Source of the DNA: Pelagibius litoralis
GTDB lineage: Bacteria > Pseudomonadota > Alphaproteobacteria > Kiloniellales > DSM-21159
Assembly (NCBI GenBank): GCA_029287455.1
Contig: JARFRB010000032.1
Coordinates: 30,728-94,727 of the forward strand
DNA length: 64,000 bases
Direction of reading: 5' to 3'
This document shows positions 16,992-26,253 of the stretch, in pieces. Below the pieces are notes generated by a model. The model was not told the origin of the DNA, did no database searches, and worked only from the letters and a program-made list of their open reading frames with translations. Within the stretch, counting starts at the first letter, position 1; every line of letters starts with the position of its first letter. The position numbers and the translations under genes are program-made.

Positions 16992-18199
16992 CCTGGTTGT
17001 TCTGGAGCATCGCGGGGGCCCTAACAGCGGTGGTCCTGGCCCTTCTGTCGCGGCCTCTCCTGCGCGCCGGAAAGGCGAAAGGCGAAAAGCCGGGGGGCGA
17101 GCTGGCGGGGAACGAACGGGCGGACTACGACATCGCGGTCTACAAAGACCAGCTGGCTGAAGTGGCGCGCGACCATGCGCGCGGCACCCTGACGGCTCCC
17201 GAGGCCAAAGCGGCCAAAACCGAGATCGAAAGGCGCCTGCTCGCCGCCGACCAGGCGCGCCAGGCGGCCGGCGCGCCAACCTCGAAGGCGGAAAAGGCGG
17301 GCGCGCGGGCTGCCGCCTTGCTGATCGCCGCAGCGCTGCCCGCGGTCACGCTTGGGCTCTATCTCTGGCTAGGCGCACCAGGCCTGCCGAGCCTGCCCTT
17401 CGCCGAGCGCGAGGCGGAACGGCAAGACAGCCGAGAGTTCGCCGATCTCGCCGACCAGTTGGCAGCGCGCATGAAAGCCGATCCCAGCGACCCCAGGGGC
17501 TGGGAGCTCTTGGCCCGGACCAGCGCGAGTCTTGGCCGCTTCCCCCAAGCCGTGGAGGCCTACCGGCAAGCCATCCAACGCGGCGGCATGCGCGCGGACC
17601 TGGCCTCGGGCCTGGGCGAGGCTCTGACCGCCGTGGCAAACGGCAACGTCACGCCCGAGGCCAAGCAGGCTTTCCAGACAGCCGTGGACCTCGATCCCCA
17701 AGAGCAGCGGGCGCGCTACTACCTTGGCCTGTCGGAGGTTCAGGCCGGCGAGCCCGCCGCGGCCCTGGAGATCTGGACGGACTTGGCCAGGGACACCCCT
17801 GCGGAAGCGCCATGGCGCGCGGGCTTGCTGGAGCAGATCGCCGCACTTGTTCGCGAGACCGGCCTCGACCCTGGCGATTTGACGCCCCAGGCGCCGGCGG
17901 CGGTGGCCCCCGGGCCGTCTCAAGCCGAGGTGGACGCCGCGGCGGAAATGACCCCTGAGGAGCGGGACGCCTTCATCCGCTCCATGGTTGCGCGCTTGGC
18001 CGAGAGATTGGAAGAGGAGCCCGACGACCTCGACGGCTGGCTGCGCCTGGCGCAGGCCTACCGCGTGCTCGGAGAACGCGAGGCGGCTATCGCGGCGTTC
18101 AGGCGCGCAGAACCTCTTGCCGCTGATCTTCCGGTGGTGGACAACCGCCGCCAAGCGGTGGCCGACGGCCTGCGCGCGCTAGGAGAGCAACCCAACTAG
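16988..18199 (+). CDS. ccmI: Cytochrome c-type biogenesis protein CcmI (CycH)
   Basis: 403 aa. Two N-terminal membrane segments (WSIAGALTAVVLALLSRPLL and AALLIAAALPAVTLGLYLWL) flank a cytoplasmic leucine-zipper-like loop; the periplasmic part has TPR repeats (DPRGWELLARTSASLGRFPQ, EQRARYYLGLSEVQAGEPAA, DLDGWLRLAQAYRVLGEREA). It chaperones apocytochrome C-termini to the CcmFH ligase. It overlaps ccmH by 4 bases and ends the operon; only an A/T-rich stretch with a 4-pair stem follows, not a convincing terminator. Confidence 0.9.
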   Translation: MTWLFWSIAGALTAVVLALLSRPLLRAGKAKGEKPGGELAGNERADYDIAVYKDQLAEVARDHARGTLTAPEAKAAKTEIERRLLAADQARQAAGAPTSKAEKAGARAAALLIAAALPAVTLGLYLWLGAPGLPSLPFAEREAERQDSREFADLADQLAARMKADPSDPRGWELLARTSASLGRFPQAVEAYRQAIQRGGMRADLASGLGEALTAVANGNVTPEAKQAFQTAVDLDPQEQRARYYLGLSEVQAGEPAAALEIWTDLARDTPAEAPWRAGLLEQIAALVRETGLDPGDLTPQAPAAVAPGPSQAEVDAAAEMTPEERDAFIRSMVARLAERLEEEPDDLDGWLRLAQAYRVLGEREAAIAAFRRAEPLAADLPVVDNRRQAVADGLRALGEQPN

Positions 18200-18313
18200 A
18201 TTTAGGGTTTTTTCCCTTTGCAGCCCGACTTCCCACCACTAGGCTTGTTTCATAACTGAAAAAGCCGCTCGAAAACGGGTGGCGGCTATGGGCAGGACGG
18301 GGAAAACACGGGA

Positions 18314-19087
18314 ATGACGCAGGCGCAAACAGCGCTCGTGGTCGAGGACATTCACAAGTCGTTCGGGTCGCTGGAAGTCCTGAAGGGGCTTTCCCTGTCG
18401 GCGCATCAAGGCGACGTCATCGCCATGATCGGGTCTTCAGGCTCGGGCAAGAGCACTTTTTTGCGCTGCATCAACTTGCTTGAAATTCCCGACTCTGGCC
18501 GGGTTTCGCTCGACGGCGAGGAAATCCGCATGACCAAGAACCGGCGCGGCGAAACCGTTCCCGCCGACCGCAAGCAGGTGGACCGCATCCGCTCGCGCCT
18601 GGCCATGGTGTTCCAGAGTTTCAACCTTTGGACCCATATGACGGTTCTGGAGAACGTGATCGAGGCGCCGATCCACGTGCAGCGCAAGCCGCGACGCCAA
18701 GCGATTGAGCATGCGAAGGAGCTGCTCCACAAGGTCGGCATCGGCGATCGGCTCGACTACTACCCGGCGCACCTGTCCGGCGGGCAACAGCAGCGTGCGG
18801 CCATCGCCCGCGCTTTGGCCATGGAGCCGGAAGTCATGCTGTTCGATGAGCCGACCTCGGCTCTCGATCCCGAGCTTGTCGGCGAAGTGCTGCGCGTCAT
18901 GCGCCAGTTGGCCGACGAAGGGCGGACGATGATCATCGTCACCCATGAAATGGGCTTCGCCCGCGAAGTGGCGAGCGAGGTTCTATTCCTGCACCAGGGC
19001 CGCGTCGAGGAGCGGGGTCCACCGGCGAAAGTCTTCGGCAATCCCTCGTCGGAGCGCTGCCGGCAATTCCTGGCGAGCAATCTGTAG
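18314..19087 (+). CDS. Polar amino acid ABC importer ATPase (HisP/GlnQ type)
   Basis: 257 aa. Walker A MIGSSGSGKSTFLRCINLLE, signature LSGGQQQRAAIARALAMEPE, Walker B VMLFDEPTSALDPE and switch His in IIVTHEMGFARE define the polar amino acid uptake family. The insert IRMTKNRRGETVPADRKQVD is typical of HisP-like members. It begins an operon with the receptor and two permeases downstream, so it is the shared ATPase for import of a basic amino acid or opine-like solute. Confidence 0.93.
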   Translation: MTQAQTALVVEDIHKSFGSLEVLKGLSLSAHQGDVIAMIGSSGSGKSTFLRCINLLEIPDSGRVSLDGEEIRMTKNRRGETVPADRKQVDRIRSRLAMVFQSFNLWTHMTVLENVIEAPIHVQRKPRRQAIEHAKELLHKVGIGDRLDYYPAHLSGGQQQRAAIARALAMEPEVMLFDEPTSALDPELVGEVLRVMRQLADEGRTMIIVTHEMGFAREVASEVLFLHQGRVEERGPPAKVFGNPSSERCRQFLASNL

Positions 19088-19151
19088 GTGGAAAAGTAAC
19101 CAATCCCGGGGCGGCCGAGCGCGCCGCGCCGAAAGCGAGGAGAAAGTGAGG

Positions 19152-19991
19152 ATGAGAAAGTTTGGTGTTACCCTGGCGGCGGCGGCGGTTCTCGCCCTCG
19201 CAGCCCTGCCGGCTTCGGCTGAGACGAAAAAGGTCCGCATCGGGACCGAGGGCGCTTATGCCCCCTTCAATTTCATCGATAGCAACGGCGAACTGCAAGG
19301 CTTCGACGTGGATATCGCGAAGGCCCTCTGCGCCTCGGCGAATTTCGAGTGCGAGTTCGTGGTCCAGGATTGGGATGGAATCATCCCCGGTCTCTTGGCG
19401 GAGAAGTACGACGCGATCATCGCCTCCATGTCCATCACGGAGGAGCGGAAGGAGGTCGTGGACTTCACCGGCAAGTACTATAACACACCCGCCAAATTCG
19501 TTGCCAAGAAGGGTAGCGGCATCACGATCCTGGCCAGCGGCGACGAGGCCGGCTCCGTTTCGGACATGGACGCCGTGGAACTGAACGCGGACGGCCTAAA
19601 GGGCAAGATCGTCGGCGTGCAGAGCGCCACCACCCATGAGAACTTCCTGAACGACAACATGGCGGACATCGTCGAAATTCGCGTTTACGGCACCCAGGAA
19701 GAGGCAAACCTCGACCTCGTCGCCGGGCGGGTCGACATGCTGCTGGCGGATTCCGTGGCAATCGACGACGGCTTCCTCAAGACCTCCGACGGCGAGGGCT
19801 TCGAGTTCGTGGGTCCGGGCATCGCGGACTCCCGCTGGTTCGGCGATGGCGCCGGTATTGCAGTGCGGAAGGGCGAGGACGAACTGCGCGAGGCGCTGAA
19901 CGACGCCATCGCGAAAATCCGCGCGGACGGCACCTACAGGAAGATCAACGACAAGTACTTCGAGTTCGACGTCTACGGCGGCGAAAGCTGA
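19152..19991 (+). CDS. Periplasmic amino acid-binding protein (LAO/HisJ type)
   Basis: 279 aa from the ATG at 19152 (the frame is open further upstream inside the ATPase gene, in a non-family sequence). Signal peptide MRKFGVTLAAAAVLALAALPASA, then the SBP_bac_3 core: KVRIGTEGAYAPFNFIDSNG, GFDVDIAKALC, WDGIIPGLLAEKYDAIIASM and ITEERKEVVDFTGKYY. Receptor for a polar, probably basic, amino acid or opine. A very stable hairpin follows 10 bases after the stop. Confidence 0.92.
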   Translation: MRKFGVTLAAAAVLALAALPASAETKKVRIGTEGAYAPFNFIDSNGELQGFDVDIAKALCASANFECEFVVQDWDGIIPGLLAEKYDAIIASMSITEERKEVVDFTGKYYNTPAKFVAKKGSGITILASGDEAGSVSDMDAVELNADGLKGKIVGVQSATTHENFLNDNMADIVEIRVYGTQEEANLDLVAGRVDMLLADSVAIDDGFLKTSDGEGFEFVGPGIADSRWFGDGAGIAVRKGEDELREALNDAIAKIRADGTYRKINDKYFEFDVYGGES

Positions 19992-20001
19992 TTGCGGCTT
20001 G

Positions 20002-20029
20002 GCGGAGGCAGGGCAAGCCCTGTCTCCGC
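20002..20029 (+). promoter_or_regulatory. Intercistronic hairpin after the amino acid receptor gene
   Basis: Thirteen-base arms, 20002-20014 and 20017-20029, complementary throughout with one G-U pair and a minimal loop. No T-run. It separates the abundant periplasmic receptor from its permease genes and most likely protects the upstream mRNA end, giving receptor excess over permease. Confidence 0.6.
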
Positions 20030-20066
20030 GCCCCGATGCCCCGGGACCTGAGGGGGGATATTCGGC

Positions 20067-20783
20067 ATCGACTGGCCTGATCTTCAATTTCTGGATCTGC
20101 AGGGCTACGGCGGATCCTTGCTACAGGGTCTGAAGGTCACCCTGCTGGCGGGCGTCACCTCCATGGTCGTGGCGATCTTGCTCGGGCTTCTGGGTGCCTG
20201 GGCAAAACTCTCCGGCTCCAAACCCGCCAGGCTCGCCGCCGAGGCCTATACCACCGTGATCCGCGCGATCCCGGAACTGGTGCTCATGCTGCTCGTCTAC
20301 TACGGCATGACTCAGCTCACCCAAGACCTGGTGCGCGGGCTCAGCGAGTCCTTCAAGGATTTCCGGCTGAATCTAGATCCCTTCACGGCGGGCGTTCTGA
20401 CACTCGGTTTCATCTACGGTGCCTTTACCACCGAGGTTTTCCGCGGCGCATTCCTCGCCGTGCAGAAGGGCCAGCTCGAAGCCGCCGTGGCCTGTGGCAT
20501 GGGCCGCGCGCTGATGGTCCGCCGCGTCTTGCTGCCGCAAATGATGCGCTACGCCCTGCCGGGCCTCGGCAATGTCTGGATGGTGCTGATAAAGGCCACG
20601 GCCTTGATGTCCGTCATTCAGCTGCCCGAGCTCGTCCGCAACGCAGAGATCGCTGCCGGCGCCACGCGCATGCCCTTCACCTTCTATTTCGCCGTGGCGC
20701 TGCTGTTCCTCTGCATCACAGCCGTCTCCATGCTTGGCCTGCAAGGCGCCGAGCGCTGGGCCAACCGCGGCGTTAGGCGCTAA
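20067..20783 (+). CDS. Polar amino acid ABC permease, HisQ type (non-standard start)
   Basis: Inner-membrane permease, about 238 aa. The family N-terminus is clearly encoded upstream of the first TTG (20118): LDLQGYGGSLLQGLKVTLLA aligns with the E. coli HisQ start region GFSGVILQG. Between the in-frame stop at 20049 and 20118 there is no ATG, GTG or TTG. The ATC at 20067, nine bases after AGGGGGG (20051-20057), is the start proposed here; ATA at 20058 or CTG at 20091 or 20097 are alternatives. The EAA-type coupling loop is EAAVACGMGRALMVRRVLLP. Works with the HisM-like permease that follows. Confidence 0.8.
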   Translation: MDWPDLQFLDLQGYGGSLLQGLKVTLLAGVTSMVVAILLGLLGAWAKLSGSKPARLAAEAYTTVIRAIPELVLMLLVYYGMTQLTQDLVRGLSESFKDFRLNLDPFTAGVLTLGFIYGAFTTEVFRGAFLAVQKGQLEAAVACGMGRALMVRRVLLPQMMRYALPGLGNVWMVLIKATALMSVIQLPELVRNAEIAAGATRMPFTFYFAVALLFLCITAVSMLGLQGAERWANRGVRR

Positions 20784-20801
20784 GGGCGGGGGATGCGATA
20801 G

Positions 20802-21545
20802 ATGGATTGGCAAATCATCATCGACACCCTGCCCAAGTTTCTCGAGGGCACGGTCCTGACCATCCAGATCACGGTGATTTCCGTGGCCATCGGCCTGGTG
20901 CTGGCCCTGCCGCTTGCCTTGCTGAGATTGTCGAGCAACCCGCTGCTCTGGGCGCCGGTCTACGGCTTCGTCTTCTTCTTCCGTGGCACGCCGCTGCTGG
21001 TCCAGCTTTTCTTGATCTACTATGGCAGCGGCCAGTTCCGCGACAGCTTCGAGGCGGCTGGGCTCTGGTTCCTCTTCCGCGATCCCTGGTTTTGCGGCGT
21101 CTTGGCGCTGACCCTGAACACGGCGGCCTATACCTCCGAGATCCTAAGGGGCGGCATTCTGGCGGTTCCTCACGGCGAGATTGAGGCCGGGCGAGCCACG
21201 GGCATGTCGGGACTCCTGCTCTACCGCCGGATCATCTTGCCCAAGGCGGTGCGCCTCGCGTTCCCGGCCTATACAAACGAGGTCATCTTCCTGCTGCAGG
21301 CTACGTCCCTGGTGTCGCTCATCACCCTGATGGACATCACGGGGGTTGCGGCGCGAACCGCCGCGCGCTCCTTCGACTATTACGAGCTCTATCTCACCGC
21401 GGCAGCCTTCTACCTCGTTATCGTCTTGGGCTTGCAATACATCTTCAAACGCTTCGAATGGCGCGTTTCCGGCCATCTGCGTGCCCGCCCGGAGGACCGG
21501 CCCGGGGCGGCCGCAGCACCCGCCCAAGGACCAGCACCGCGCTGA
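20802..21545 (+). CDS. Polar amino acid ABC permease, HisM type
   Basis: 247 aa, five or so membrane segments, with FFRGTPLLVQLFLIYYG and the coupling loop EIEAGRATGMSGLLLYRRII typical of HisM/ArtM. Forms the heterodimeric pore with the HisQ-like subunit. It begins 18 bases after that gene behind GGGCGGGGG and is the last gene of the operon. The Pro/Ala-rich tail of about 25 residues is not part of the conserved fold. Confidence 0.92.
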   Translation: MDWQIIIDTLPKFLEGTVLTIQITVISVAIGLVLALPLALLRLSSNPLLWAPVYGFVFFFRGTPLLVQLFLIYYGSGQFRDSFEAAGLWFLFRDPWFCGVLALTLNTAAYTSEILRGGILAVPHGEIEAGRATGMSGLLLYRRIILPKAVRLAFPAYTNEVIFLLQATSLVSLITLMDITGVAARTAARSFDYYELYLTAAAFYLVIVLGLQYIFKRFEWRVSGHLRARPEDRPGAAAAPAQGPAPR

Positions 21546-21786
21546 TCCGCAAGGGCACGCTCGCTTGCCGCGATCTTTTATCAAATACTTTTGTATTCGT
21601 CGGGGATATGGTTAAATTACCTCTGCGTGTTTCCTATGCAGGAAGAAGTCCTCTACCTTTGCCCACTGAACCGGAGCGTTCTCAAGGGCAGCCGTCGAGC
21701 CTCTCCAAAAGTCACAGGAACTGCAACCACCCTGGGCTGTTAGTGCCCCGGGTTGGGTATCTATCGAATTTTTGAAGGACATGAAC
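21546..21786 (+). promoter_or_regulatory. Long leader upstream of the cold-shock gene
   Basis: About 240 bases without a protein gene, more A/T-rich than the flanks. Two foldable elements are visible: AATAC-TTTT-GTATT near 21585-21598 and a longer imperfect GC stem around 21726-21757, just before the ribosome site AAGGA (21775-21779). A candidate promoter (TTTTGT, 17 bases, TTAAAT) lies near 21592-21620. Long structured leaders are usual for cspA-type genes, where they act as RNA thermosensors; that role here is inference. Confidence 0.45.
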
Positions 21787-21996
21787 ATGACTATCGGTAC
21801 GGTGAAGTGGTTCAACACGACCAAGGGCTATGGCTTCATTCAGCCGGACGACGGCGGGCCTGACGCTTTCGTCCATATCTCGGCGGTGCAGGGCTCGGGC
21901 CTGGACAGTCTCGCCGAGGGCCAAAGGGTCGAGTACGAACTGCGCCCAGGTCGTAACGGCAAAAAGGCCGCGGAGGATCTCAAGCTGGTGAGCTAA
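21787..21996 (+). CDS. cspA: Cold-shock protein, CspA family
   Basis: 69 aa single cold-shock domain. RNP1 is [10 protein letters not shown] and RNP2 is DAFVHISAV; the N-terminus [10 protein letters not shown] is canonical. The ATG at 21787 is chosen over 21781 because AAGGA lies 7 bases before it. Single-stranded nucleic acid-binding RNA chaperone. The gene is monocistronic, with its own leader and a strong terminator 31 bases after the stop. Confidence 0.95.
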   Translation: MTIGTVKWFNTTKGYGFIQPDDGGPDAFVHISAVQGSGLDSLAEGQRVEYELRPGRNGKKAAEDLKLVS

Positions 21997-22026
21997 ACCA
22001 AGCTCGCGGTAACAAATTACAAACAG

Positions 22027-22058
22027 CGGCGCCCCTCGTAGAAATACGAGGGGCGCCG
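22027..22058 (+). terminator. Intrinsic terminator of the cold-shock gene
   Basis: Perfect 14-pair GC-rich stem (22027-22040 with 22045-22058) closed by a GAAA tetraloop and followed by TTCGTTTT. This is the clearest factor-independent terminator in the window. Confidence 0.9.
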
Positions 22059-22214
22059 TTCGTTTTCAGGGCACGGGAATCACCTGACCCGCGTCAATCC
22101 CCTTAACGTAGTTTGCGCCCTCTAGCCCGCGCGCAATATAAAGTCATCGTGCCCTGCCTGCCCGGCAGACGGAGTTGATTCATAAGATAGCTCTCGTTTG
22201 AAAGGACAGGGGCC

Positions 22215-25200
22215 GTGACGCCCACCCCGGATCCAAACGGTTCCACCGACCCCCCCGCCGCCGCCAAGCCCCGGCCGTTCAAGAAGGCACTGCGCGGCCT
22301 GGCCCTCTTTTTCGGCGCCGCGGCATTACTGGTGGTCGGCACCGCGGCACTTTTCGTGGCGCTGGGAATTCCGGTGGATCTCTCCGGATTGAAAGGCCGG
22401 ATCCAGGCGGCCGCGTCCTCGCAACTGGGACGAAGCGTAACCATTAGCGGCCCCATCGAGCTGGTCCCCACATTGTGGCCGACCCTCAGGATCGAGGATG
22501 TCCGGATTGGCAACCCCGAAGGCTGGCCGGATGCGGATTTCCTGCAGCTTGGTTCCGCCCGTGCCCAGTTGGGCATCCCGCCGCTGCTGCGCGGAGACAT
22601 CGCGGTTCGGGAATTGCACGTGGAGCGCTTGAGCGTTGATCTCAAAACCGACCCGCAGGGAAACCCGAACTGGGTCTTCGCGGATGCGCCGCCACCCGAG
22701 GAACGCCCCTCTGCAGATGACCCGACCGAAGCCGACCCCGCGGAAGCCGATCCCGGCGGCCCCCGCTTCGTGGGGTTGGACGAGTTGTCCCTGCGGGATA
22801 TCGCTATCCGCTACGAGGACGGCCAAACCGGGCAAACTTTTGCCCTGGTCCTGGACGAGGTCTCCGGCGAAGCAGCCTGGGACGCTCCCTTGAGCCTCTC
22901 GATTCGCGGCACGGTTCAGTCCCTGCCCGTCTCCGCCACCCTCACCGCCGGAAGCCTTGCGGACCTCATGGACGCGGAGCGCGCTTGGGATTTGAATGTC
23001 GCCGTCTCCGCCGCCGGTACCGAACTGAGCGCCGAAGGCGTGGTCGCCGATCCCCTGCACGCCAAGGGGCTCGCCCTGGGCTTCGCGCTGAGAGGCCCAA
23101 AGATGGCGGAGATGGAGCGGCTCTTCGGGATCTCCCTGCCCGCCGATCGTGCTTTCGATCTGAGCGGGCGGATCGAGGAGGCTGGGGGCGCCTACCAGGT
23201 AACGGGATTGCAAGGCAGCTTGGGCGCGACCCCATTTACCGGCGACATCAAGGTCGATCTTGCTGGCGAGCGGCCCCGGCTGGCCGGAAATCTGAACATT
23301 CCAAGCATCGACCTTCAGCCATTCTCCGAAGCGGTCGAAACCGCAGCGCAACAACGTAACGGCCAAGCTGAGACGCAGGCTCCGGCGGAGGGGGAAACCG
23401 AGGTCGATATCGACGCCCCGTTGCTCACTCTTGAGGTGCTTGAGACCTTCGACGCGGACTTCGCGGTGACAGTGGGAGAGATCGTCGGCCACGCGCTGGA
23501 TGCACGGGAAGCGTCGCTCGAGGTCAAGGTGGCCGAGGGGCAGCTTGAGAGCCCATTGAAGGCGACGGTCGCGGGCGTTCCCTTCACCGGCACCCTGATG
23601 CTCGCCCCGGACGGCGACACGATCTCGGCCGGTGTCGCCTTGCACGCGGAAAATAGCGATATCGCCGATCTTCTCGACTTCGTTGCGGAGACCGACCTTG
23701 AAGACGTGCAGGGGTCCTTCCAGGCCGCGGACCTTTCGGTCACGGCAAACGCCAAGAGCCTTCGGACACTGCTTCAGTCCCTGGAGATGCAATTCGCCCT
23801 GTTCGGGGCGGCCTTGAGCTACGGGAATGCGGAAGGGGAGCGCCCTGTCGAATTCACGCTCGATACCTTCGAGCTTATCTTCCCCGCCTCCGCCGAGGCC
23901 CGCGTCAAGGCGCGAGGAACGCTGCTGCGTGAAGCCTTCACCCTTGAACTCACCGGCGGCACCTTCGTCCAAAACTATATCGACCGAAAATGGCCGCTCG
24001 ACCTTAAGGCTACCGGTGGCGGGGCGCTCTTGACGGTTTCCGGCATCGTTGGCCGCCCAAAGGCCGGTGCACGCACGGACCTGGCCTTTTCCCTGGAGGG
24101 CGAGGAATTTGGTGGGCTAGCCCCCTGGATCGGCGCCGACCCCAATGCCGATCTTCCCTACAAAATCGCCGGACAAGCCATCGCGGCGGAAGACGTGACC
24201 AAGATAAACTTAGAGGAGGTCAGGATTGGCAACACCGCGTTCAGCGGTGAGCTTGGGGCACGGGAGGAAGCTGGCAAATCGATCAAGACGATCCAGCTTG
24301 CTTTCGGCGAAATCTCCCCGGGCGAGCTTTCGAGCCTGTTCCCCGAGGCGCCGGAAGAGGCAAAGCCGGATGGGCCCTCCCGCGATTTGACCCTCGACGT
24401 TCCAATTCTGCCGCAGGGCATTCAGTTGATCGATTCCGACCTGGAGCTGACGATCGATCGCATCCGGCTTCAACCGCAGGACATCACCGGTTTTTCCTTC
24501 AAATCAAGCATACGCGACGGCCGTATGGAGTCCTCGCCGCTCCAAGCCAGCTTCGCCGGAGCGCGCGTTACTGGCAGCTTGGCCGCCGACCTGCGCGGGG
24601 AACTCCCCGGCTTTGATGCCTCCCTGCGAACCGCGAACGTCGATATCGGCGGCCTGCTTGCCCAGCTTGGGGTCGCCGAGGGTTTCGAACTCTCCGCCGG
24701 CCAGCTCGACCTGGCCTTGAAGCTCAGAGGCCAAACCCCGCGCTCGATCCTGCGCAACTCCGAGGTTACGGCCGGGATCGCCGACGGCCTCTGGCGCCTC
24801 AGGGATGCAAATACCGGAGGCAGCCTCGACATTGCGATTTCCGAGGGGCGCTTCACGGCCAGGCCCGGCCAGCCGATAACCCTCGGCCTCAATAGCCGTA
24901 TAGACCAGATTCCCGCGTCGATCACCTTCGAGACCGACAGCCTGGCGAGCTTCGCCGAGCAGAAAGACAGCCTGCGGGCCCGCCTCGCGGTAAAAATTTT
25001 GAACACGGAACTGGTGTTCAGCGGCGAGGCCCCGCGCCCGATACGCCGGGAGAAACTGCGCTTCGAGCTAGAGGTTCGCGGCGAGGACTTCAGCGATTTC
25101 AACGAGCTGGCCAAGATTTCCCTGCCACCCTACGGCCCCTATGAGCTCACGGGCGCCTTCGGCACGCGGGAGACGGGCTACTTCATCGAGGACCTTGAGG

Positions 25201-26246
25201 TCACGGTTGGAACGAGCCGGCTAACCGGAGCACTGGAGTTGGACACCGCCGCCAACCCGCCACGGCTCGGCGTCGATCTGGTGGCGCCCAGTGTTCAGCT
25301 CGACGACTTTGCCGTCGGCGATTGGTCCATCGCCGGCACCCCGGAGGAAAACGAGAGCGCGGAGGCGGAAACGCCAAGGGATGGGGAAAAGGTTCGCGGC
25401 ATACTGACTCCGGAGGTCTTAAACAGTCTCGACGCGAAGATCACGGTCAACGTTCAGGAGGTGCTTTCGGGCGAGGACCGTTTGGGCAGCGGCACGGCGG
25501 TGGCGACCGCCGGAAACGGGCGGCTCGCCATCGACCCGCTTTCGCTAGAGGTCCCGGGCGGCAATGTGGATGTCGGCTTCGCCCTGGAGCCCGGCGAGGC
25601 CGACTACGGGCTCGAAGCCCGAGCGAAGATCGACAATCTCGACTACGGCCTCCTCGCACGGCGGATTGACCGGCTTTCGACCACCGGCGGACAAATCAGC
25701 GTGGATCTTGATCTCTCCACGCGCGGGAGCGACCCTAGCAACCTGATGATGGAGTCGAACGGGCACATCGACTTCGCGGTCTGGCCGAGGGACCTGAACG
25801 CCGGACTGTTCGACCTTTGGGCAGTCAATCTCTTCACGGCGGTCTTGCCGTCGCTCGATTCCCAGGCATCGAAGGTCAACTGCCTGGTCGCCCGCTTCGC
25901 GCTGGAAGACGGCATCATGCGGCCCACAGCCTTGCTGGTGGACACCAGCCGCATTCAAGCCTCCGGCGACGGCACCATCGATTTCAAGAGCGATCGGATC
26001 GACTTCACCGTGGCGGCGAAACCGAAACGGCCGCAGATGTTCAGCGCGCAGACGCCGGTCCGGATCCAGGGCCAGTTTTCCGACTTCCGGGTGGGCGTGG
26101 GTTCCGGGGCGCTGATCGGCACGGTGCTGCTAATGCTGCCGAGAAGCCTCGCCGTGCCTTTCGAATGGATCTTCACGGAGAACGAGCCGCCTGACGGAAA
26201 GATCGCCTGCCAGAACGCCTGGGGTCGGACTCCACCGCCTTCGTGA
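22215..26246 (+). CDS. AsmA-family large membrane-anchored protein
   Basis: 1343 aa with a GTG start at 22215. One N-terminal membrane anchor (residues about 36-60, GLALFFGAAALLVVGTAALF), then a very long periplasmic region of beta-rich repeats: an AsmA N-terminal domain (VTISGPIELVPTLWPTLRIE, GNPEGWPDADFLQLGSARAQ) and an AsmA_2-like C-terminal part ending with IDFTVAAKPKRPQMFSAQTP and VRIQGQFSDFRVGVG. Proteins of this family form elongated grooves proposed to move phospholipids between inner and outer membrane. Stand-alone gene, convergent with the aldehyde dehydrogenase 7 bases away. The upstream 150 bases after the terminator hold no other gene. Confidence 0.85.
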   Translation: MTPTPDPNGSTDPPAAAKPRPFKKALRGLALFFGAAALLVVGTAALFVALGIPVDLSGLKGRIQAAASSQLGRSVTISGPIELVPTLWPTLRIEDVRIGNPEGWPDADFLQLGSARAQLGIPPLLRGDIAVRELHVERLSVDLKTDPQGNPNWVFADAPPPEERPSADDPTEADPAEADPGGPRFVGLDELSLRDIAIRYEDGQTGQTFALVLDEVSGEAAWDAPLSLSIRGTVQSLPVSATLTAGSLADLMDAERAWDLNVAVSAAGTELSAEGVVADPLHAKGLALGFALRGPKMAEMERLFGISLPADRAFDLSGRIEEAGGAYQVTGLQGSLGATPFTGDIKVDLAGERPRLAGNLNIPSIDLQPFSEAVETAAQQRNGQAETQAPAEGETEVDIDAPLLTLEVLETFDADFAVTVGEIVGHALDAREASLEVKVAEGQLESPLKATVAGVPFTGTLMLAPDGDTISAGVALHAENSDIADLLDFVAETDLEDVQGSFQAADLSVTANAKSLRTLLQSLEMQFALFGAALSYGNAEGERPVEFTLDTFELIFPASAEARVKARGTLLREAFTLELTGGTFVQNYIDRKWPLDLKATGGGALLTVSGIVGRPKAGARTDLAFSLEGEEFGGLAPWIGADPNADLPYKIAGQAIAAEDVTKINLEEVRIGNTAFSGELGAREEAGKSIKTIQLAFGEISPGELSSLFPEAPEEAKPDGPSRDLTLDVPILPQGIQLIDSDLELTIDRIRLQPQDITGFSFKSSIRDGRMESSPLQASFAGARVTGSLAADLRGELPGFDASLRTANVDIGGLLAQLGVAEGFELSAGQLDLALKLRGQTPRSILRNSEVTAGIADGLWRLRDANTGGSLDIAISEGRFTARPGQPITLGLNSRIDQIPASITFETDSLASFAEQKDSLRARLAVKILNTELVFSGEAPRPIRREKLRFELEVRGEDFSDFNELAKISLPPYGPYELTGAFGTRETGYFIEDLEVTVGTSRLTGALELDTAANPPRLGVDLVAPSVQLDDFAVGDWSIAGTPEENESAEAETPRDGEKVRGILTPEVLNSLDAKITVNVQEVLSGEDRLGSGTAVATAGNGRLAIDPLSLEVPGGNVDVGFALEPGEADYGLEARAKIDNLDYGLLARRIDRLSTTGGQISVDLDLSTRGSDPSNLMMESNGHIDFAVWPRDLNAGLFDLWAVNLFTAVLPSLDSQASKVNCLVARFALEDGIMRPTALLVDTSRIQASGDGTIDFKSDRIDFTVAAKPKRPQMFSAQTPVRIQGQFSDFRVGVGSGALIGTVLLMLPRSLAVPFEWIFTENEPPDGKIACQNAWGRTPPPS

Positions 26247-26253
26247 CCAGCAC

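Noticed and set aside
18199..18300. AGGG-TTTTTT-CCCT and AGCCGC...GCGGCT repeats after ccmI as a terminator
   Set aside because: Stems of four and six pairs with wide loops and no T-run after them; not convincing.
20118..20783. TTG at 20118 as start of the HisQ-type permease
   Set aside because: It would remove conserved N-terminal residues LQGYGGS and has no ribosome site; an upstream non-standard start fits the family better.
22326..23972. Open frame of 548 codons on the minus strand within the AsmA gene
   Set aside because: Antisense shadow of a well-supported AsmA-family protein; no recognisable domain.
24681..24700. GGTTTCGAACTCTCC, resembling a tRNA T-loop
   Set aside because: Lies inside the AsmA coding sequence and no acceptor, D or anticodon stems can be drawn around it.
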